Part shown: piece by piece, positions 43,426-52,120 of the stretch
Position numbering within the stretch: position 1 is the first letter of the stretch
How the letters are laid out: each line of letters begins with the position of its first letter
Source of the DNA: Rhodospirillaceae bacterium
GTDB taxonomy: Bacteria > Pseudomonadota > Alphaproteobacteria > Rhodospirillales > Rhodospirillaceae
Direction of reading: 5' to 3'
Length of the DNA: 64,000 nucleotides
NCBI GenBank assembly: GCA_009693785.1
Contig: SHWP01000009.1
Span: forward strand, 1-64,000
Notes under the pieces: model-generated
What the model saw: the letters and a program-made list of their open reading frames with translations, nothing else
The model's database searches: none
Told to the model about the DNA's origin: nothing
Program-made: the position numbers and the translations under genes

Positions 43426-44781
43426 ATGCGTCAAAAATTTAAAGCGATCTTGGGCCTGGTTGCGGGAGCTTTCTGGGCAGGTTTGGCCGTGGCTAAACCT
43501 ATCGTGTTTGAAAACGTCACTCTAATCGACGGCACCGGGCGGCCAGCGATGGCCAACAGCACCGTCGTCGTCGATGGCCACCGCATAACAGCTGTCGGCC
43601 AAGGCAAAGTGACGGTTCCGCGCGGCGCCAAACGCATTGATGGCACCGGCAAATATCTCATTCCCGGCATGATGGATCTGCACCTTCACCTGATCGGTGG
43701 AGGAGCATGGAAAGATTCCAGCGCGCAATCGGGCAAGCCGCTTGATTTCGATTTGGGTCTACAGACTCTGCAAGGCTTCCTCTATTACGGCTTCACGACA
43801 GTCTACGACGCCGGAAACAACCCCGCGTTCATCCTGCCGATGCGCGAGCGCGAACGGGCAGGAAAAATAATTTCGCCGCGCATTTTCGCGACGGGGCAAC
43901 TGCTGTCGTATCCCGGCAGTTGGAGCGTGGGCTACGCCGGGATTGGCGTGCGTGATTGGCCCGAGACCATCAAGGACCTTGATCTGCAACTCTCACGCAA
44001 ACCCGATATTCAGAAAATCACCTACGAAAGCTTCGGGGCCGGTCCCAATCCGCTGATCAAGTCTTTACCCAAAGACTTGATGGCGCAAATGATCACCTAC
44101 CTTCATCAACACGGCGTACGCACGACCGCGCACATCGCCAACGAAACCATGGCCCGGGATGCCATCGCGGCGGGCATTGATACGCTTGCGCATGCGCCAG
44201 GCGTGGGCGTGATCACGCAAGATTTTGCCAAGATGGTGGCGGAGAAAAAAATCCCGATCCAAACCACGCTATCGGTGTTCGATGAAATCTCGCAAATGGA
44301 TCAGGGCGTGGGTTTTCTGAAAACTCCCGAGTATGCCGCTACGGTGGACGCAGGCGAGATTCCAGCCCGAGAAAAGTCGCGCGAACGTTACACCAAGCTC
44401 GGTTGGCCCGCGTGGTTCACGACCATTCTGCCCTATGCCAAGCGCAACTTGAAAATGATCCATGACGCGGGTGGCATATTGGCGCTGGGCAGCGACCGCA
44501 CTTTCGCCCCGGCGGGTTTGCGGGAATTGGAGTTGGTAGTGGATGCTGGAATCTCGCCGCTCGACACCATTCGCATTGCCACGCTCAACGCAGCCATCTT
44601 TCTCGCCCGTGAAAAAGACCTCGGCTCAGTCGAAGTTGGTAAATTGGCAGATCTCGTTTTGCTGTCAGCCGATCCCACCGCCGACATTAAAAATGTGCGC
44701 AGGGTCGAGATGGTGATGAAGGGCGGGAAAATAATCGACCGGAGTAAATTGAATTTACCGGTCAACCGCAAAATAAAATAG
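43426..44781 (+). CDS. Exported amidohydrolase, metal motif intact (imidazolonepropionase-like)
   Basis: 451 residues. Signal peptide MRQKFKAILGLVAGAFWAGLAVA, then VFENVTLIDGTGRPAMANSTVVVDGHRITAVG and the metal motif MMDLHLHL (H86, H88). Later blocks include TTAHIANETMARDAIAAGIDTLAHAPG (His ligands), GILALGSDRTFAP (Asp) and the closing VGKLADLVLLSADP. The family includes periplasmic Xaa-Pro dipeptidases and lactone or amide hydrolases. GGGGGG before ATG 43426 is a good ribosome-binding site. It stands alone, convergent with the small gene downstream. Confidence 0.88.
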   Translation: MRQKFKAILGLVAGAFWAGLAVAKPIVFENVTLIDGTGRPAMANSTVVVDGHRITAVGQGKVTVPRGAKRIDGTGKYLIPGMMDLHLHLIGGGAWKDSSAQSGKPLDFDLGLQTLQGFLYYGFTTVYDAGNNPAFILPMRERERAGKIISPRIFATGQLLSYPGSWSVGYAGIGVRDWPETIKDLDLQLSRKPDIQKITYESFGAGPNPLIKSLPKDLMAQMITYLHQHGVRTTAHIANETMARDAIAAGIDTLAHAPGVGVITQDFAKMVAEKKIPIQTTLSVFDEISQMDQGVGFLKTPEYAATVDAGEIPAREKSRERYTKLGWPAWFTTILPYAKRNLKMIHDAGGILALGSDRTFAPAGLRELELVVDAGISPLDTIRIATLNAAIFLAREKDLGSVEVGKLADLVLLSADPTADIKNVRRVEMVMKGGKIIDRSKLNLPVNRKIK

Positions 44782-44795
44782 CGGGGCCGCCGTGC

Positions 44796-45089
44796 TTAGG
44801 CGTGCCAGTTCGAGACCAGGAACTGAGATATCTCGGGCTTGATATTGTACCAGCGCGCGTCATTGCGGGTTGAGTCGATGACGACCAGCTTGTCGTCCGT
44901 GTTCATGGCGGTCCAAACTTTGTTGCCAACCGCTTGAGCATCGAGTTCACCGTGCATATAAAACACGTTCTTGTTGATGCGCGCCCAGCTCACGCCAAAC
45001 GCTTCAACGGCCTCGCGGATTTTATCATCTCCACGTTCCGGTCTGAATAATTCAAACGCAACGAAGATGTTGCGCATCTGCGACGACAT
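44796..45089 (-). CDS. Small conserved protein with a Cas2/SinR-like pattern
   Basis: 97 residues (MSSQMRNIFVAFELFRPERGDDKIREAVEAFG...). The pattern of a first strand NIFVAFEL, helix DDKIREAVEAFG, then VFYMHGELDAQAVGNKVWTAMNTDDKLVVIDSTRNDARW resembles the small ferredoxin-fold proteins often annotated SinR-like and distantly related to Cas2. There is no CRISPR array or cas gene in the window, so an adaptation role is unlikely. Function not known. Confidence 0.6.
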   Translation of the reverse strand: MSSQMRNIFVAFELFRPERGDDKIREAVEAFGVSWARINKNVFYMHGELDAQAVGNKVWTAMNTDDKLVVIDSTRNDARWYNIKPEISQFLVSNWHA

Positions 45090-45326
45090 GACGAAACCCC
45101 TCGCGACTTTCTATAGCAGTACGATAAACATTCCCGCGGGCGCGACTCCCAACAGGTTTGTCCCAGGTTATATGCTCAGTCGTTAAGAAATATTCAATTC
45201 CATGGGTTTGGCAACCTGAAAAGAGCAGGCGCCAATTTGTCGAAATACCTGAAAATCCAAGACAAAGGCACACTTTTTGAGCGATTTACCCGCCAGGTAC
45301 TTCTAATAGCTGGTGATTGATTAGCC

Positions 45327-46403
45327 CTACCCTGCCAGCGCCGGGGCAACCTCGGTCATAAGCCGGGTCATATTCGTCATGGCCAAGTGCCGATCACCGA
45401 TGACATCGACAAATGTCGCATATCGGCGGGTACCGGTGCGTGCCATGTCCTCGCGAAACCAGGCCACCACATCGGCCACGCTGCCGATGGGGTTATTGGC
45501 CATGAGTTTGGCAACCATGGCTTCCTCGCCAGCACCCTTTTTCTCGGCGAAAGTCAGCAGGTCTTGCAGTGCAGGTCCAAAAGGCCCCGTGGTCGCCGTT
45601 GGGTCAAACGCCCCGGTGCGCCCAGCACGCAGCCAATCGCGAAAACGCGGGGTGAACTCGGCAAAGGCCTGCTCGCGCGTATCGGCAATATGCACGCAGG
45701 CACTGCCCACATGAACCGGTCTTGGGCCTTTGTGCCCAGCAGCACTGAGTGCCGCGTCATAACGTTTGACAACAGACTCACGTTCGGCATGCGTTTGGTG
45801 CCACGACAATAACAACGCCAACCCGCGCTTTGCCGAAATCATCATGGTGCTGTCATGCTGGCCCGCGACAAAAATCGGCGGATGGGGTTTGGTGAAGGGC
45901 CGCGGATACACCTTCACCGGCGGGAACGGCCACAACGACGGACTTCCATCGCTGAGCAGGCCATCGACATACTCGGCTGACAAAGCACGATGAATCACCT
46001 CGACGCCATGATCTAGCGAGGTGGCAAATTTTTCCAATGGCATGCCAAACACCATGGCGTCGAGCGGATAGCCGCCCCGGCCCAAACCTAAATCGAACCG
46101 GCCGCCCGACATGTTATCGAGCATCGCCGTTTTTTCTGCGATGGCGACGGGGTGTTGCAATGGGATGAGCGAGATGGCGTTGCCGACGCGGATTTTTGTG
46201 CTCTGCGCTAATAAGGCCGAAGCCATGACCAACGAATCTGGGCAGATTGAGAAGCCCAAGAAATGGTGCTCGTTGATCCACACCGAATCACAGCCGAGCC
46301 GTTCGGCTTCGCGCGCATAGAACAGCGCATCGTCGTAGACGGCGCGATGAGACTTACCGCCGATATCGTTGAGCGAGAGAAAGGCGCCAAAACCAACCAT
46401 CAT
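45327..46403 (-). CDS. LLM-class flavin-dependent oxidoreductase (luciferase-like)
   Basis: About 358 residues. It follows the bacterial-luciferase TIM-barrel pattern: FYAREAERLGCDSVWINEHHFLGFSICPDSLVMASALLAQSTKIRVGNAISLIPLQHPVAIAEKTAMLDNMSGGRFDLGLGRGGYPLDAMVFG, then IFVAGQHDSTMMISAKRGLALLLSWHQ. These enzymes use reduced FMN or F420 to oxidise organic substrates. I start at ATG 46403 (or the adjacent 46400), about 20 bases after the upstream amidohydrolase-like gene ends, so the two form an operon. Substrate unknown. Confidence 0.88.
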   Translation of the reverse strand: MMVGFGAFLSLNDIGGKSHRAVYDDALFYAREAERLGCDSVWINEHHFLGFSICPDSLVMASALLAQSTKIRVGNAISLIPLQHPVAIAEKTAMLDNMSGGRFDLGLGRGGYPLDAMVFGMPLEKFATSLDHGVEVIHRALSAEYVDGLLSDGSPSLWPFPPVKVYPRPFTKPHPPIFVAGQHDSTMMISAKRGLALLLSWHQTHAERESVVKRYDAALSAAGHKGPRPVHVGSACVHIADTREQAFAEFTPRFRDWLRAGRTGAFDPTATTGPFGPALQDLLTFAEKKGAGEEAMVAKLMANNPIGSVADVVAWFREDMARTGTRRYATFVDVIGDRHLAMTNMTRLMTEVAPALAG

Positions 46404-46422
46404 CGCGCCCCAAACTGCGGCC

Positions 46423-47328
46423 TTATTCAGCCGCTTGCGCGGCGTCCACAACGGCCGGTTTATCTTTGAGCTTGAAGATTTTGATCGCGTTGTTTCGCAG
46501 AATCTTAGCTTTGGCCGCCGGACGGAAGTTATGGGCCTCGACTTCTTTCATGGCGCGGCGCGGGTCGACCACGGGCCAATCGGTGCCGAACATGAATTTA
46601 TCCTGGCCATAGCTGTTGGCGTAATGCACGGCCTGAGGCGGCCAATACTTCGGCGCATAAGCATCGCCCGCCATGAAGATATTTTCGTGTTTCCAGCACA
46701 TGGAAATCATTTCATCGACCCATGGCGTGCCAAGGTGAATGCCAATGAGCCTCAGTTCTGGAAAATCGATGGCGACTTGATCGAGCAAAATCGGCTTGGC
46801 CACGGTCGGTAAGCGGCGGTCTTTTTGATAGATCAGGTTTTGACCCACCTGCATCATGATCGGAATGTCGAGCTCGCAGCACTTGGCGTAGTACGGATAA
46901 ATCTGCGCCGCATCGGGCGGAATGCCAAACCAATGCGGATACCAGTGGGCGGCCACGAAGCCGTATTCTTTCACCGCCACTTCCAGATCGCGCAGGCCTT
47001 GCATGCCGCGCGTGGTGTCGACCCCGGCTGCACCCGAAAAGCGGTCGGGGTATTGTTTGCAAACTTCATAGACACGCTCGTATTTGAGTTCCGTGGAACC
47101 CTTGATGCGTAAATCGCCGCAGCGGGCCGCACACAAGATCGAGCGGGAAATGCCGGCCTCGTCCATCATTTTAATGTAGTCCTCGACTTCCACGCCCTTG
47201 CGGATGGAGGAGTCCTGGCGGACCTTGTCCTGGAAGGAACTGTCGGAAGCCACGGCCCCGCCGGTGAACTCTTTCGAGGTGCGCAAGTTGACCACGATGT
47301 CGATGGCGCCGTTTTGCGGTGCGGGCAT
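46423..47328 (-). CDS. Amidohydrolase 2 (ACMSD-like) family protein lacking the HxH motif
   Basis: About 301 residues from ATG 47328. The TIM-barrel pattern of the amidohydrolase-2 family is clear (SILCAARCGDLR, FSGAAGVDTTRGMQGLRDLEVAVKEYGFVAAHWYPHWFGIPPDAAQIYPYYAKCCELDIPIMMQVG, LIGIHLGTPWVDEM, FGTDWPVVDPRRA). At the start, where active relatives read DxHxH, it reads IDIVVNLRT, with V12 and N14 replacing the two His. Later His and Asp positions remain. It may use another metal arrangement or be inactive. Paired with the LLM oxidoreductase, it could belong to an aromatic degradation step (inference). Confidence 0.82.
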   Translation of the reverse strand: MPAPQNGAIDIVVNLRTSKEFTGGAVASDSSFQDKVRQDSSIRKGVEVEDYIKMMDEAGISRSILCAARCGDLRIKGSTELKYERVYEVCKQYPDRFSGAAGVDTTRGMQGLRDLEVAVKEYGFVAAHWYPHWFGIPPDAAQIYPYYAKCCELDIPIMMQVGQNLIYQKDRRLPTVAKPILLDQVAIDFPELRLIGIHLGTPWVDEMISMCWKHENIFMAGDAYAPKYWPPQAVHYANSYGQDKFMFGTDWPVVDPRRAMKEVEAHNFRPAAKAKILRNNAIKIFKLKDKPAVVDAAQAAE

Positions 47329-47516
47329 GGGCTTAGTCCTAAATATGGCCAGGAAACAAGCCAATCCCCGTAGCAGCCAGGCCCGCGCACCGTCAAGGCG
47401 GCCAGCCTATGGGCGCGGGGTGAGCTAAGATGAAAATAATATAGACGGAGCCAGCCTCCGCGCTGAATGATGGCGGCTAGAATGACAAAGAACCAAAAGT
47501 TCCAATGGGGGTCCAT

Positions 47517-48452
47517 ATGCGCGGTGTTGTAATTGGTTTCGCGTTGAGCATCGCCGTGGCGGGAAGCGCCGTGGCGGCCGAAAGCATGAAACCTGGAACT
47601 GTATTCCGCGATTGCCCCACCTGCCCCGAAATGGTCGTGGTGCCGCCAGGAAGTTTCACCATGGGCTCTGATGCCAAGAACACCATGCGCGGCGGCGAAG
47701 CCCGGCCCGAGGGCCCGGCCCGTCCGGTCACTATCGCCAAGCTCTTTGCCGCGGGGCGCATGGAACTGACCAACGCGCAGTTTCGCGCCTTCGTCAAAGC
47801 CACCGGCCACGTCTCGTCGCGGGATTGCAGCATCGGACTGGGCAAAGAAGAGTTTGATAAACTCGACTTCGAAGGGCCCTTTTTTGGCCGCAAACCCGCC
47901 GATGACGAAGCCGTGGTCTGCGTGTCGTGGAACGATGCCAAAGATTATGCCGCCTGGATGTCAGGCGTGACAGGCAAGCGCTACCGGCTGTTGACCGAGG
48001 CCGAGTGGGAATATGCAACCAAGGCGGGCGCCAAGACCAAATGGCCGTGGGGCGACAACGACCTCGACGCCTGCAAGTACGAGAACACGTATGACTTAGA
48101 CAGCGCAGCAGACATGCCTGCTGGAGCCAAAGTTAATTGGGAGGCACTCGCCTGCCATGATGGCCAAGGCCGCATCGCCAAGGTTGGCTCGTATCCACCC
48201 AACACCTTCGGGTTGTACGACATGCTGGGGAATGTGTGGGAATGGGTCGAGGATTGTTCGCTCGAACTTTATCCCGCCACACCCAATGACGGCTCTGCCG
48301 TTCAAGTGGCTGCCAATTGCGAGAAGCGCGGCGTGCGCGGTGGCAGCTGGTACACCCGTCAAGACCGCCACCGCACCACCTTCCGGGGCCGCGATGCATC
48401 GACCGACCAAGCCCATCATTTCGGCATCCGCATCGCGCGCGATATTGAATAG
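47517..48452 (+). CDS. Exported SUMF1/FGE-fold protein, copy A
   Basis: About 311 residues. I start at ATG 47517, which has GGGGG seven bases upstream and opens the signal peptide MRGVVIGFALSIAVAGSAVA. The domain begins FRDCPTCPEMVVVPPGSFTMGSD and includes the core RLLTEAEWEYATKAGAKTKWPWGD, LYDMLGNVWEWVEDC and CEKRGVRGGSWYTRQDRHRTTFRGRD, the full formylglycine-generating-enzyme fold. The paired active-site Cys of true FGEs near the end (around RGGSxxC...C) are absent, so it is probably a binding or other-function member. Copy B follows 28 bases downstream and copy C is at 60 kb. Confidence 0.85.
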   Translation: MRGVVIGFALSIAVAGSAVAAESMKPGTVFRDCPTCPEMVVVPPGSFTMGSDAKNTMRGGEARPEGPARPVTIAKLFAAGRMELTNAQFRAFVKATGHVSSRDCSIGLGKEEFDKLDFEGPFFGRKPADDEAVVCVSWNDAKDYAAWMSGVTGKRYRLLTEAEWEYATKAGAKTKWPWGDNDLDACKYENTYDLDSAADMPAGAKVNWEALACHDGQGRIAKVGSYPPNTFGLYDMLGNVWEWVEDCSLELYPATPNDGSAVQVAANCEKRGVRGGSWYTRQDRHRTTFRGRDASTDQAHHFGIRIARDIE

Positions 48453-48480
48453 ACCGATACCGGCATAAGGACACATCACC

Positions 48481-49413
48481 ATGAGATTTTTTCCTCTTCT
48501 GCTATCGGTCGCAGCCGTTGTTAATCTTGCCGGATGTGCGTCATCCGGCGGGCCCACCAAAGCGTTTCGCGATTGCGCGAATTGTCCGGACATGGTCCGC
48601 GTTGCGGGCGGCACATTCCAAATGGGCTCGGATCGCGTTGAAGAAATGCGCGCGGACGAAACGCGGCCCGAAGGGCCAATCCGCACCGTCACCATCAAAC
48701 GCGCGTTCGCACTTGGCAAATATGAGGTTACCAACGCTCAATTTCGGCAATTCATCAACGCCACGGGCTACCGCCCATCGGCGGTGTGCAATACTTGGGT
48801 TGGTAAAGAAGCCCTCGCCGTAATGGATTGGCGTAACCCCGGCCATAGCAAGCCGCCCGCCGAAAATGAACCGGTGGTGTGCGCGTCGTGGTACGATGCC
48901 AAGGCCTATGTGGCGTGGCTGTCGGGTGTAACCGGAAAGCTTTATCGACTACCGACGGAAGCCGAATGGGAATATGCCGCCAAGGCTGGCAGCAGCACCA
49001 CATGGCCGTGGGGCGAAGACGAAACCCAGGCCTGCAAATATATGAACACTTACGATCTTGATGCCAAGGATAAGATCCCGCCCGAGCGTGCAGTACGTTG
49101 GGAAGCCACCAACTGCCGCGACGGATTTGCCGAGGCCGCGCCCGTGGGCTCGTTCCCAGCGAATGCCTTTGGCTTGCATGACATGCTGGGCAACGTGTGG
49201 GAATGGAACGAGGACTGCTCGCCCAAACTTTATGCCGCCAAGCCCGATGACGGCTCGGCCTATCAGCACGAGAAGTTGTGCGACATGCGCTCGGTGCGCG
49301 GCGGCAGTTGGCAAACGCGCCAAAGCCGCAACCGGCCGACCTTCCGGGGCCGCGACCCCGAACTGCGCGCCTCGCACATCTTCGGGTTCCGGGTGGCGAG
49401 AGATTTGGATTAG
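48481..49413 (+). CDS. SUMF1/FGE-fold lipoprotein, copy B
   Basis: 310 residues. The signal MRFFPLLLSVAAVVNLAGC has a lipobox (LAGC), so the protein is probably lipid-anchored. Domain blocks mirror copy A: FRDCANCPDMVRVAGGTFQMGSD, YRLPTEAEWEYAAKAGSSTTWPWGED, LHDMLGNVWEWNEDC and SVRGGSWQTRQSRNRPTFRGRDPELR. Again the C-terminal catalytic Cys pair of genuine FGE is missing. The conserved N-terminal FRDCxxCPxM is common to all three copies and may form a disulfide. The tandem with copy A implies joint expression. Confidence 0.87.
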   Translation: MRFFPLLLSVAAVVNLAGCASSGGPTKAFRDCANCPDMVRVAGGTFQMGSDRVEEMRADETRPEGPIRTVTIKRAFALGKYEVTNAQFRQFINATGYRPSAVCNTWVGKEALAVMDWRNPGHSKPPAENEPVVCASWYDAKAYVAWLSGVTGKLYRLPTEAEWEYAAKAGSSTTWPWGEDETQACKYMNTYDLDAKDKIPPERAVRWEATNCRDGFAEAAPVGSFPANAFGLHDMLGNVWEWNEDCSPKLYAAKPDDGSAYQHEKLCDMRSVRGGSWQTRQSRNRPTFRGRDPELRASHIFGFRVARDLD

Positions 49414-49427
49414 CGCATCGCACCCAG

Positions 49428-50210
49428 CTAAATCTTTGTGCCTTCTTTATCCCACACTTTCTTTTGAGCATCCCAGGCGTCAGGCGCCTTGGCGCCAAAG
49501 GCCGCGGGGTTCATTTGCCGCGTGACGATGGGCAGCGTCGAACCATCGGGCTCGAAAAATTGCCCGCCGGTTTCGACCGTGAGATTGTCGATAATTTTCT
49601 TCAGATGCGCCGCACTTTCATCGACCGTGAACACGCCCATATCGGCGGTGGATTTGGTTTTCACGAAGCCCGGATGCGCACAGGCGACCGCGATGCCGCG
49701 CGGCTTTAGCAGTAAGGACAGTTGCATCACCACCTGATTGAGCGCGCTTTTGGATGAGCGGAACAAAATCATTCCTGCGGGCGGCTTTGAGCCAATGCGG
49801 CTGGATAAGAAAAACATTTTTTTCTGCGCGCTGGCCGCCACATTCTCCACAAACGTTTCAGCCAGTTTCATCTGCGCCATAGTGTTGATCTTGAAGGCCT
49901 CCATCCAGGCCTCGTAGTTGGTATCGCCAATCGTTGAAGCCGGATTGTTGGTTTTGGCGGCATTGCCCAACAGCAGGTCGATGGGTTTGCCCTTGAGCTT
50001 CGCGCCAAGCGCGTCGATGGTGGCGAAGTTGGCAAGATCGCAGGTTTCAATACTCAATTTACCTGGGTGCGCCTTGGCAAGCGCTTGCAAGTCAGTGGCA
50101 TTCGCCGGATCGCGCACGGGGGCAATGACCTCCCATCCCTCGCGCAGATAAAGACTCGCAAACCCAAATCCGAGCCCGCGATTAGCACCCGTGATCAGAA
50201 CTGTGGGCAT
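49428..50210 (-). CDS. Short-chain dehydrogenase/reductase-like protein with Tyr-to-Phe change
   Basis: 260 residues. The Rossmann motif is ITGANRGLGFGFASLYLREG, cofactor-side DLAN and LLLGNAAKTNN. The catalytic YxxxK block reads LFRSSKSALN: Phe150 stands where the proton-donating Tyr should be (codon TTC checked), with Lys154 retained and Ser136/137 nearby. It may be a non-catalytic or altered SDR of the C-factor type. Its ATG is 13 bases downstream of the nitrilase-like gene's stop, so the two are an operon. Confidence 0.85.
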   Translation of the reverse strand: MPTVLITGANRGLGFGFASLYLREGWEVIAPVRDPANATDLQALAKAHPGKLSIETCDLANFATIDALGAKLKGKPIDLLLGNAAKTNNPASTIGDTNYEAWMEAFKINTMAQMKLAETFVENVAASAQKKMFFLSSRIGSKPPAGMILFRSSKSALNQVVMQLSLLLKPRGIAVACAHPGFVKTKSTADMGVFTVDESAAHLKKIIDNLTVETGGQFFEPDGSTLPIVTRQMNPAAFGAKAPDAWDAQKKVWDKEGTKI

Positions 50211-50222
50211 TATAGTCCTTCC

Positions 50223-51254
50223 TTACTCCGCCTCAATCACGCCGAGTTTGCGCAAACGTTCAATCACCTGCTGCTGCAGGCCCTTGAAGTGCTCAGGCGT
50301 GGGGTCTTTGGTCATCAATGAATTGGGTGGATAGAAATCTTTGCGGGCGTAGGTCGAGGCATACAAGTCCATGCGCAGCCGTGTCGGGAAGTTATTGATA
50401 TCGGCGGCGTTACGCGCCCGGCGCAGCGCGGTGATGTTGATATCCGAGGCGGCCGCAACGGTTTCGCCAAAGCCCGCTTCATTCAGCACCCGGCCCTCGA
50501 AGTCGATGACCTTCGATAGCCCATCGCAGGTGTTGTCGAGAAACGGATAGCCGATCATGCCCGCGGAATTCGCCGAGACAACGTAGGCCAAATTTTCAAT
50601 GGCCCGGGCGCGCTTCATGATGTCCTTGGGCGTCAGGCCGGTTTTGTAAGGCTCTGAGGTGGGATGACAAAACACTTCCGCGCCACGCAAGGCAAAGCAA
50701 CGCACCAATTCGGGGTATTGGATTTCTTCCGAAGCGATGCAGGCCAAATTGCCGATGGGTGTTTTCGCCACGGGGAACAGCGCATCGGCCCCGTAAATAT
50801 CCAGATACTTATCGAGGTAATCGTGTGGCGTGGGCGTGAACATCGACGTCAGGCGGTGATAGTGCAGAATCAATTTCCCCGCCGGATCGAAAATGAACGA
50901 GCCTTGGAAGAACACATTGGGGAAGTGTTTGTCGCGCACATAGGCATTGCCAGCCAAATACACTTTGGCGTTCTGGGCAATAGCTGCTAGCGCGGTGTAT
51001 TCGGGTCCGTCGACATCCACAGCCGCCAGCCCCGCCCATTTCGGAATTGACATGCCCATGGGAACCCCGGTCATGAAATATTCCGGCAGCACAAACAATT
51101 TGGCATCGGGCCCAGCCGAAATGCGGCTGCCGGGCACTGTGACCTTGAGGCGCTCAATGCAGCGCATCATCATTGCTTGGGCAGTGGCCCGGTCTGGGCA
51201 GTCATTGACCGGATGGCAGGCGAGCTGCATGGGCACGGCTCGATAAACCAGCAT
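50223..51254 (-). CDS. Carbon-nitrogen hydrolase (nitrilase superfamily) with Lys-to-Arg change
   Basis: About 343 residues from ATG 51254, which has AGGGGAA upstream; the track adds 22 residues. Catalytic Glu58 is in FVLPEYF and the nucleophile Cys172 in GNLACIASEEIQYPELVR. At the middle triad position, usually YRK, it reads HYHRLTS, with Arg134 in place of Lys. Other family blocks are normal (VYLAGNAYV, GSFIFDPAGKLIL, EVFCHPTSEPY). Length matches single-domain relatives and parts of it resemble domain 2 of the gene at the left edge. Substrate unknown. Confidence 0.85.
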   Translation of the reverse strand: MLVYRAVPMQLACHPVNDCPDRATAQAMMMRCIERLKVTVPGSRISAGPDAKLFVLPEYFMTGVPMGMSIPKWAGLAAVDVDGPEYTALAAIAQNAKVYLAGNAYVRDKHFPNVFFQGSFIFDPAGKLILHYHRLTSMFTPTPHDYLDKYLDIYGADALFPVAKTPIGNLACIASEEIQYPELVRCFALRGAEVFCHPTSEPYKTGLTPKDIMKRARAIENLAYVVSANSAGMIGYPFLDNTCDGLSKVIDFEGRVLNEAGFGETVAAASDINITALRRARNAADINNFPTRLRMDLYASTYARKDFYPPNSLMTKDPTPEHFKGLQQQVIERLRKLGVIEAE

Positions 51255-51412
51255 TGCGGGTTCCCCTTCCCCTGGCGGCGTTGGCAGATTAGCGTGGCTA
51301 CACGGCAACGCAAATCGCATGATACCAGCGGTATGCTACAGCGCCCGACACCATCACGTTTTCGCCATGAATGATTGCGACAAATCATGGAGTTGAAAAG
51401 AACAGGTCCGAA

Positions 51413-52120
51413 ATGACGGTATTTATGAGATCAGTGTCCATGCCCACGGTGTTGATGTCGTTGGCGCTTGCGGCCTGCGGCAGCGACGGCGGTAATGGCG
51501 GGCCCGGACGGCGCGAAGCGGGGATGTATATGGAAGGCTTGGGCGGGCGCGGGCTTATCATTCGCCCCGGGCCAAGCGCGAACGAAGCTTACTCCGGCGG
51601 GATTGATCTAAAAAAGCGCGGCGACTGTGCGGGTGCAATCGCCAAGCTTACGCCCGTGGCTAACCTTGGACCTGGCTATGAAAATGCGCAGTCGGCTTTG
51701 AGCGAGTGCCTGCTCGCTGGTGCGGCAACCCCCGAAAGCAGTCAATACATGGAGGGCTTAGTGTGGCTAATCCGCGCCGCCGACGGCGGCTGGACCGATG
51801 CACAAGGCAAACTTGCCCAGATTTATGCCCTTGGCCCTGCAAATCATCGCAACCTTGATGAGGCGGCATTGAGACTGGCACTCTATCGCAGCAGCGCATC
51901 GGTGGCACGGCTTGGCTTCACGCCCTTGGAGAAAAACGTTGAAGACCGCATTGCAACTGCCGTTGGCCCCGAGCGCATGAAAGCTGCTGAGACTCGAGCC
52001 GCCACTTGGCAGCCCAAGTTGTGGGTTCCACAGCGGCCAGCACAGGACTCAGGCCCAGAAATGCGCGGCCAGCGTCGCGGGCCACCGCTACAGCAACATC
52101 TACAACTTGCTCGTAGTTAG
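51413..52120 (+). CDS. Hypothetical lipoprotein with Sel1-like repeats
   Basis: About 235 residues. From ATG 51413 (AACAGG upstream) the lead MTVFMRSVSMPTVLMSLALAACGSDGG has a lipobox (LAAC). After a Gly-rich linker it has helical stretches of the Sel1/TPR sort (GIDLKKRGDCAGAIAKLTPVANLGPGYENAQSALSECLLAG, then LIRAADGGWTDAQGKLAQIYALGP). The C-terminus is basic and Gln/Pro-rich. Such repeats mediate protein contacts at the envelope. It overlaps the stop of the convergent VOC gene by four bases. Specific role unknown. Confidence 0.7.
   Translation: MTVFMRSVSMPTVLMSLALAACGSDGGNGGPGRREAGMYMEGLGGRGLIIRPGPSANEAYSGGIDLKKRGDCAGAIAKLTPVANLGPGYENAQSALSECLLAGAATPESSQYMEGLVWLIRAADGGWTDAQGKLAQIYALGPANHRNLDEAALRLALYRSSASVARLGFTPLEKNVEDRIATAVGPERMKAAETRAATWQPKLWVPQRPAQDSGPEMRGQRRGPPLQQHLQLARS

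Noticed and set aside
44796-45089. Possible Cas2 and hence a CRISPR locus
   Set aside because: No repeat-spacer array and no cas1 or effector genes anywhere in the window; only the small ferredoxin-like pattern is shared.
47166-47810. 214-aa minus-strand ORF across the SUMF1/amidohydrolase gap
   Set aside because: Overlaps two well-supported genes in other frames and lacks any family signal.
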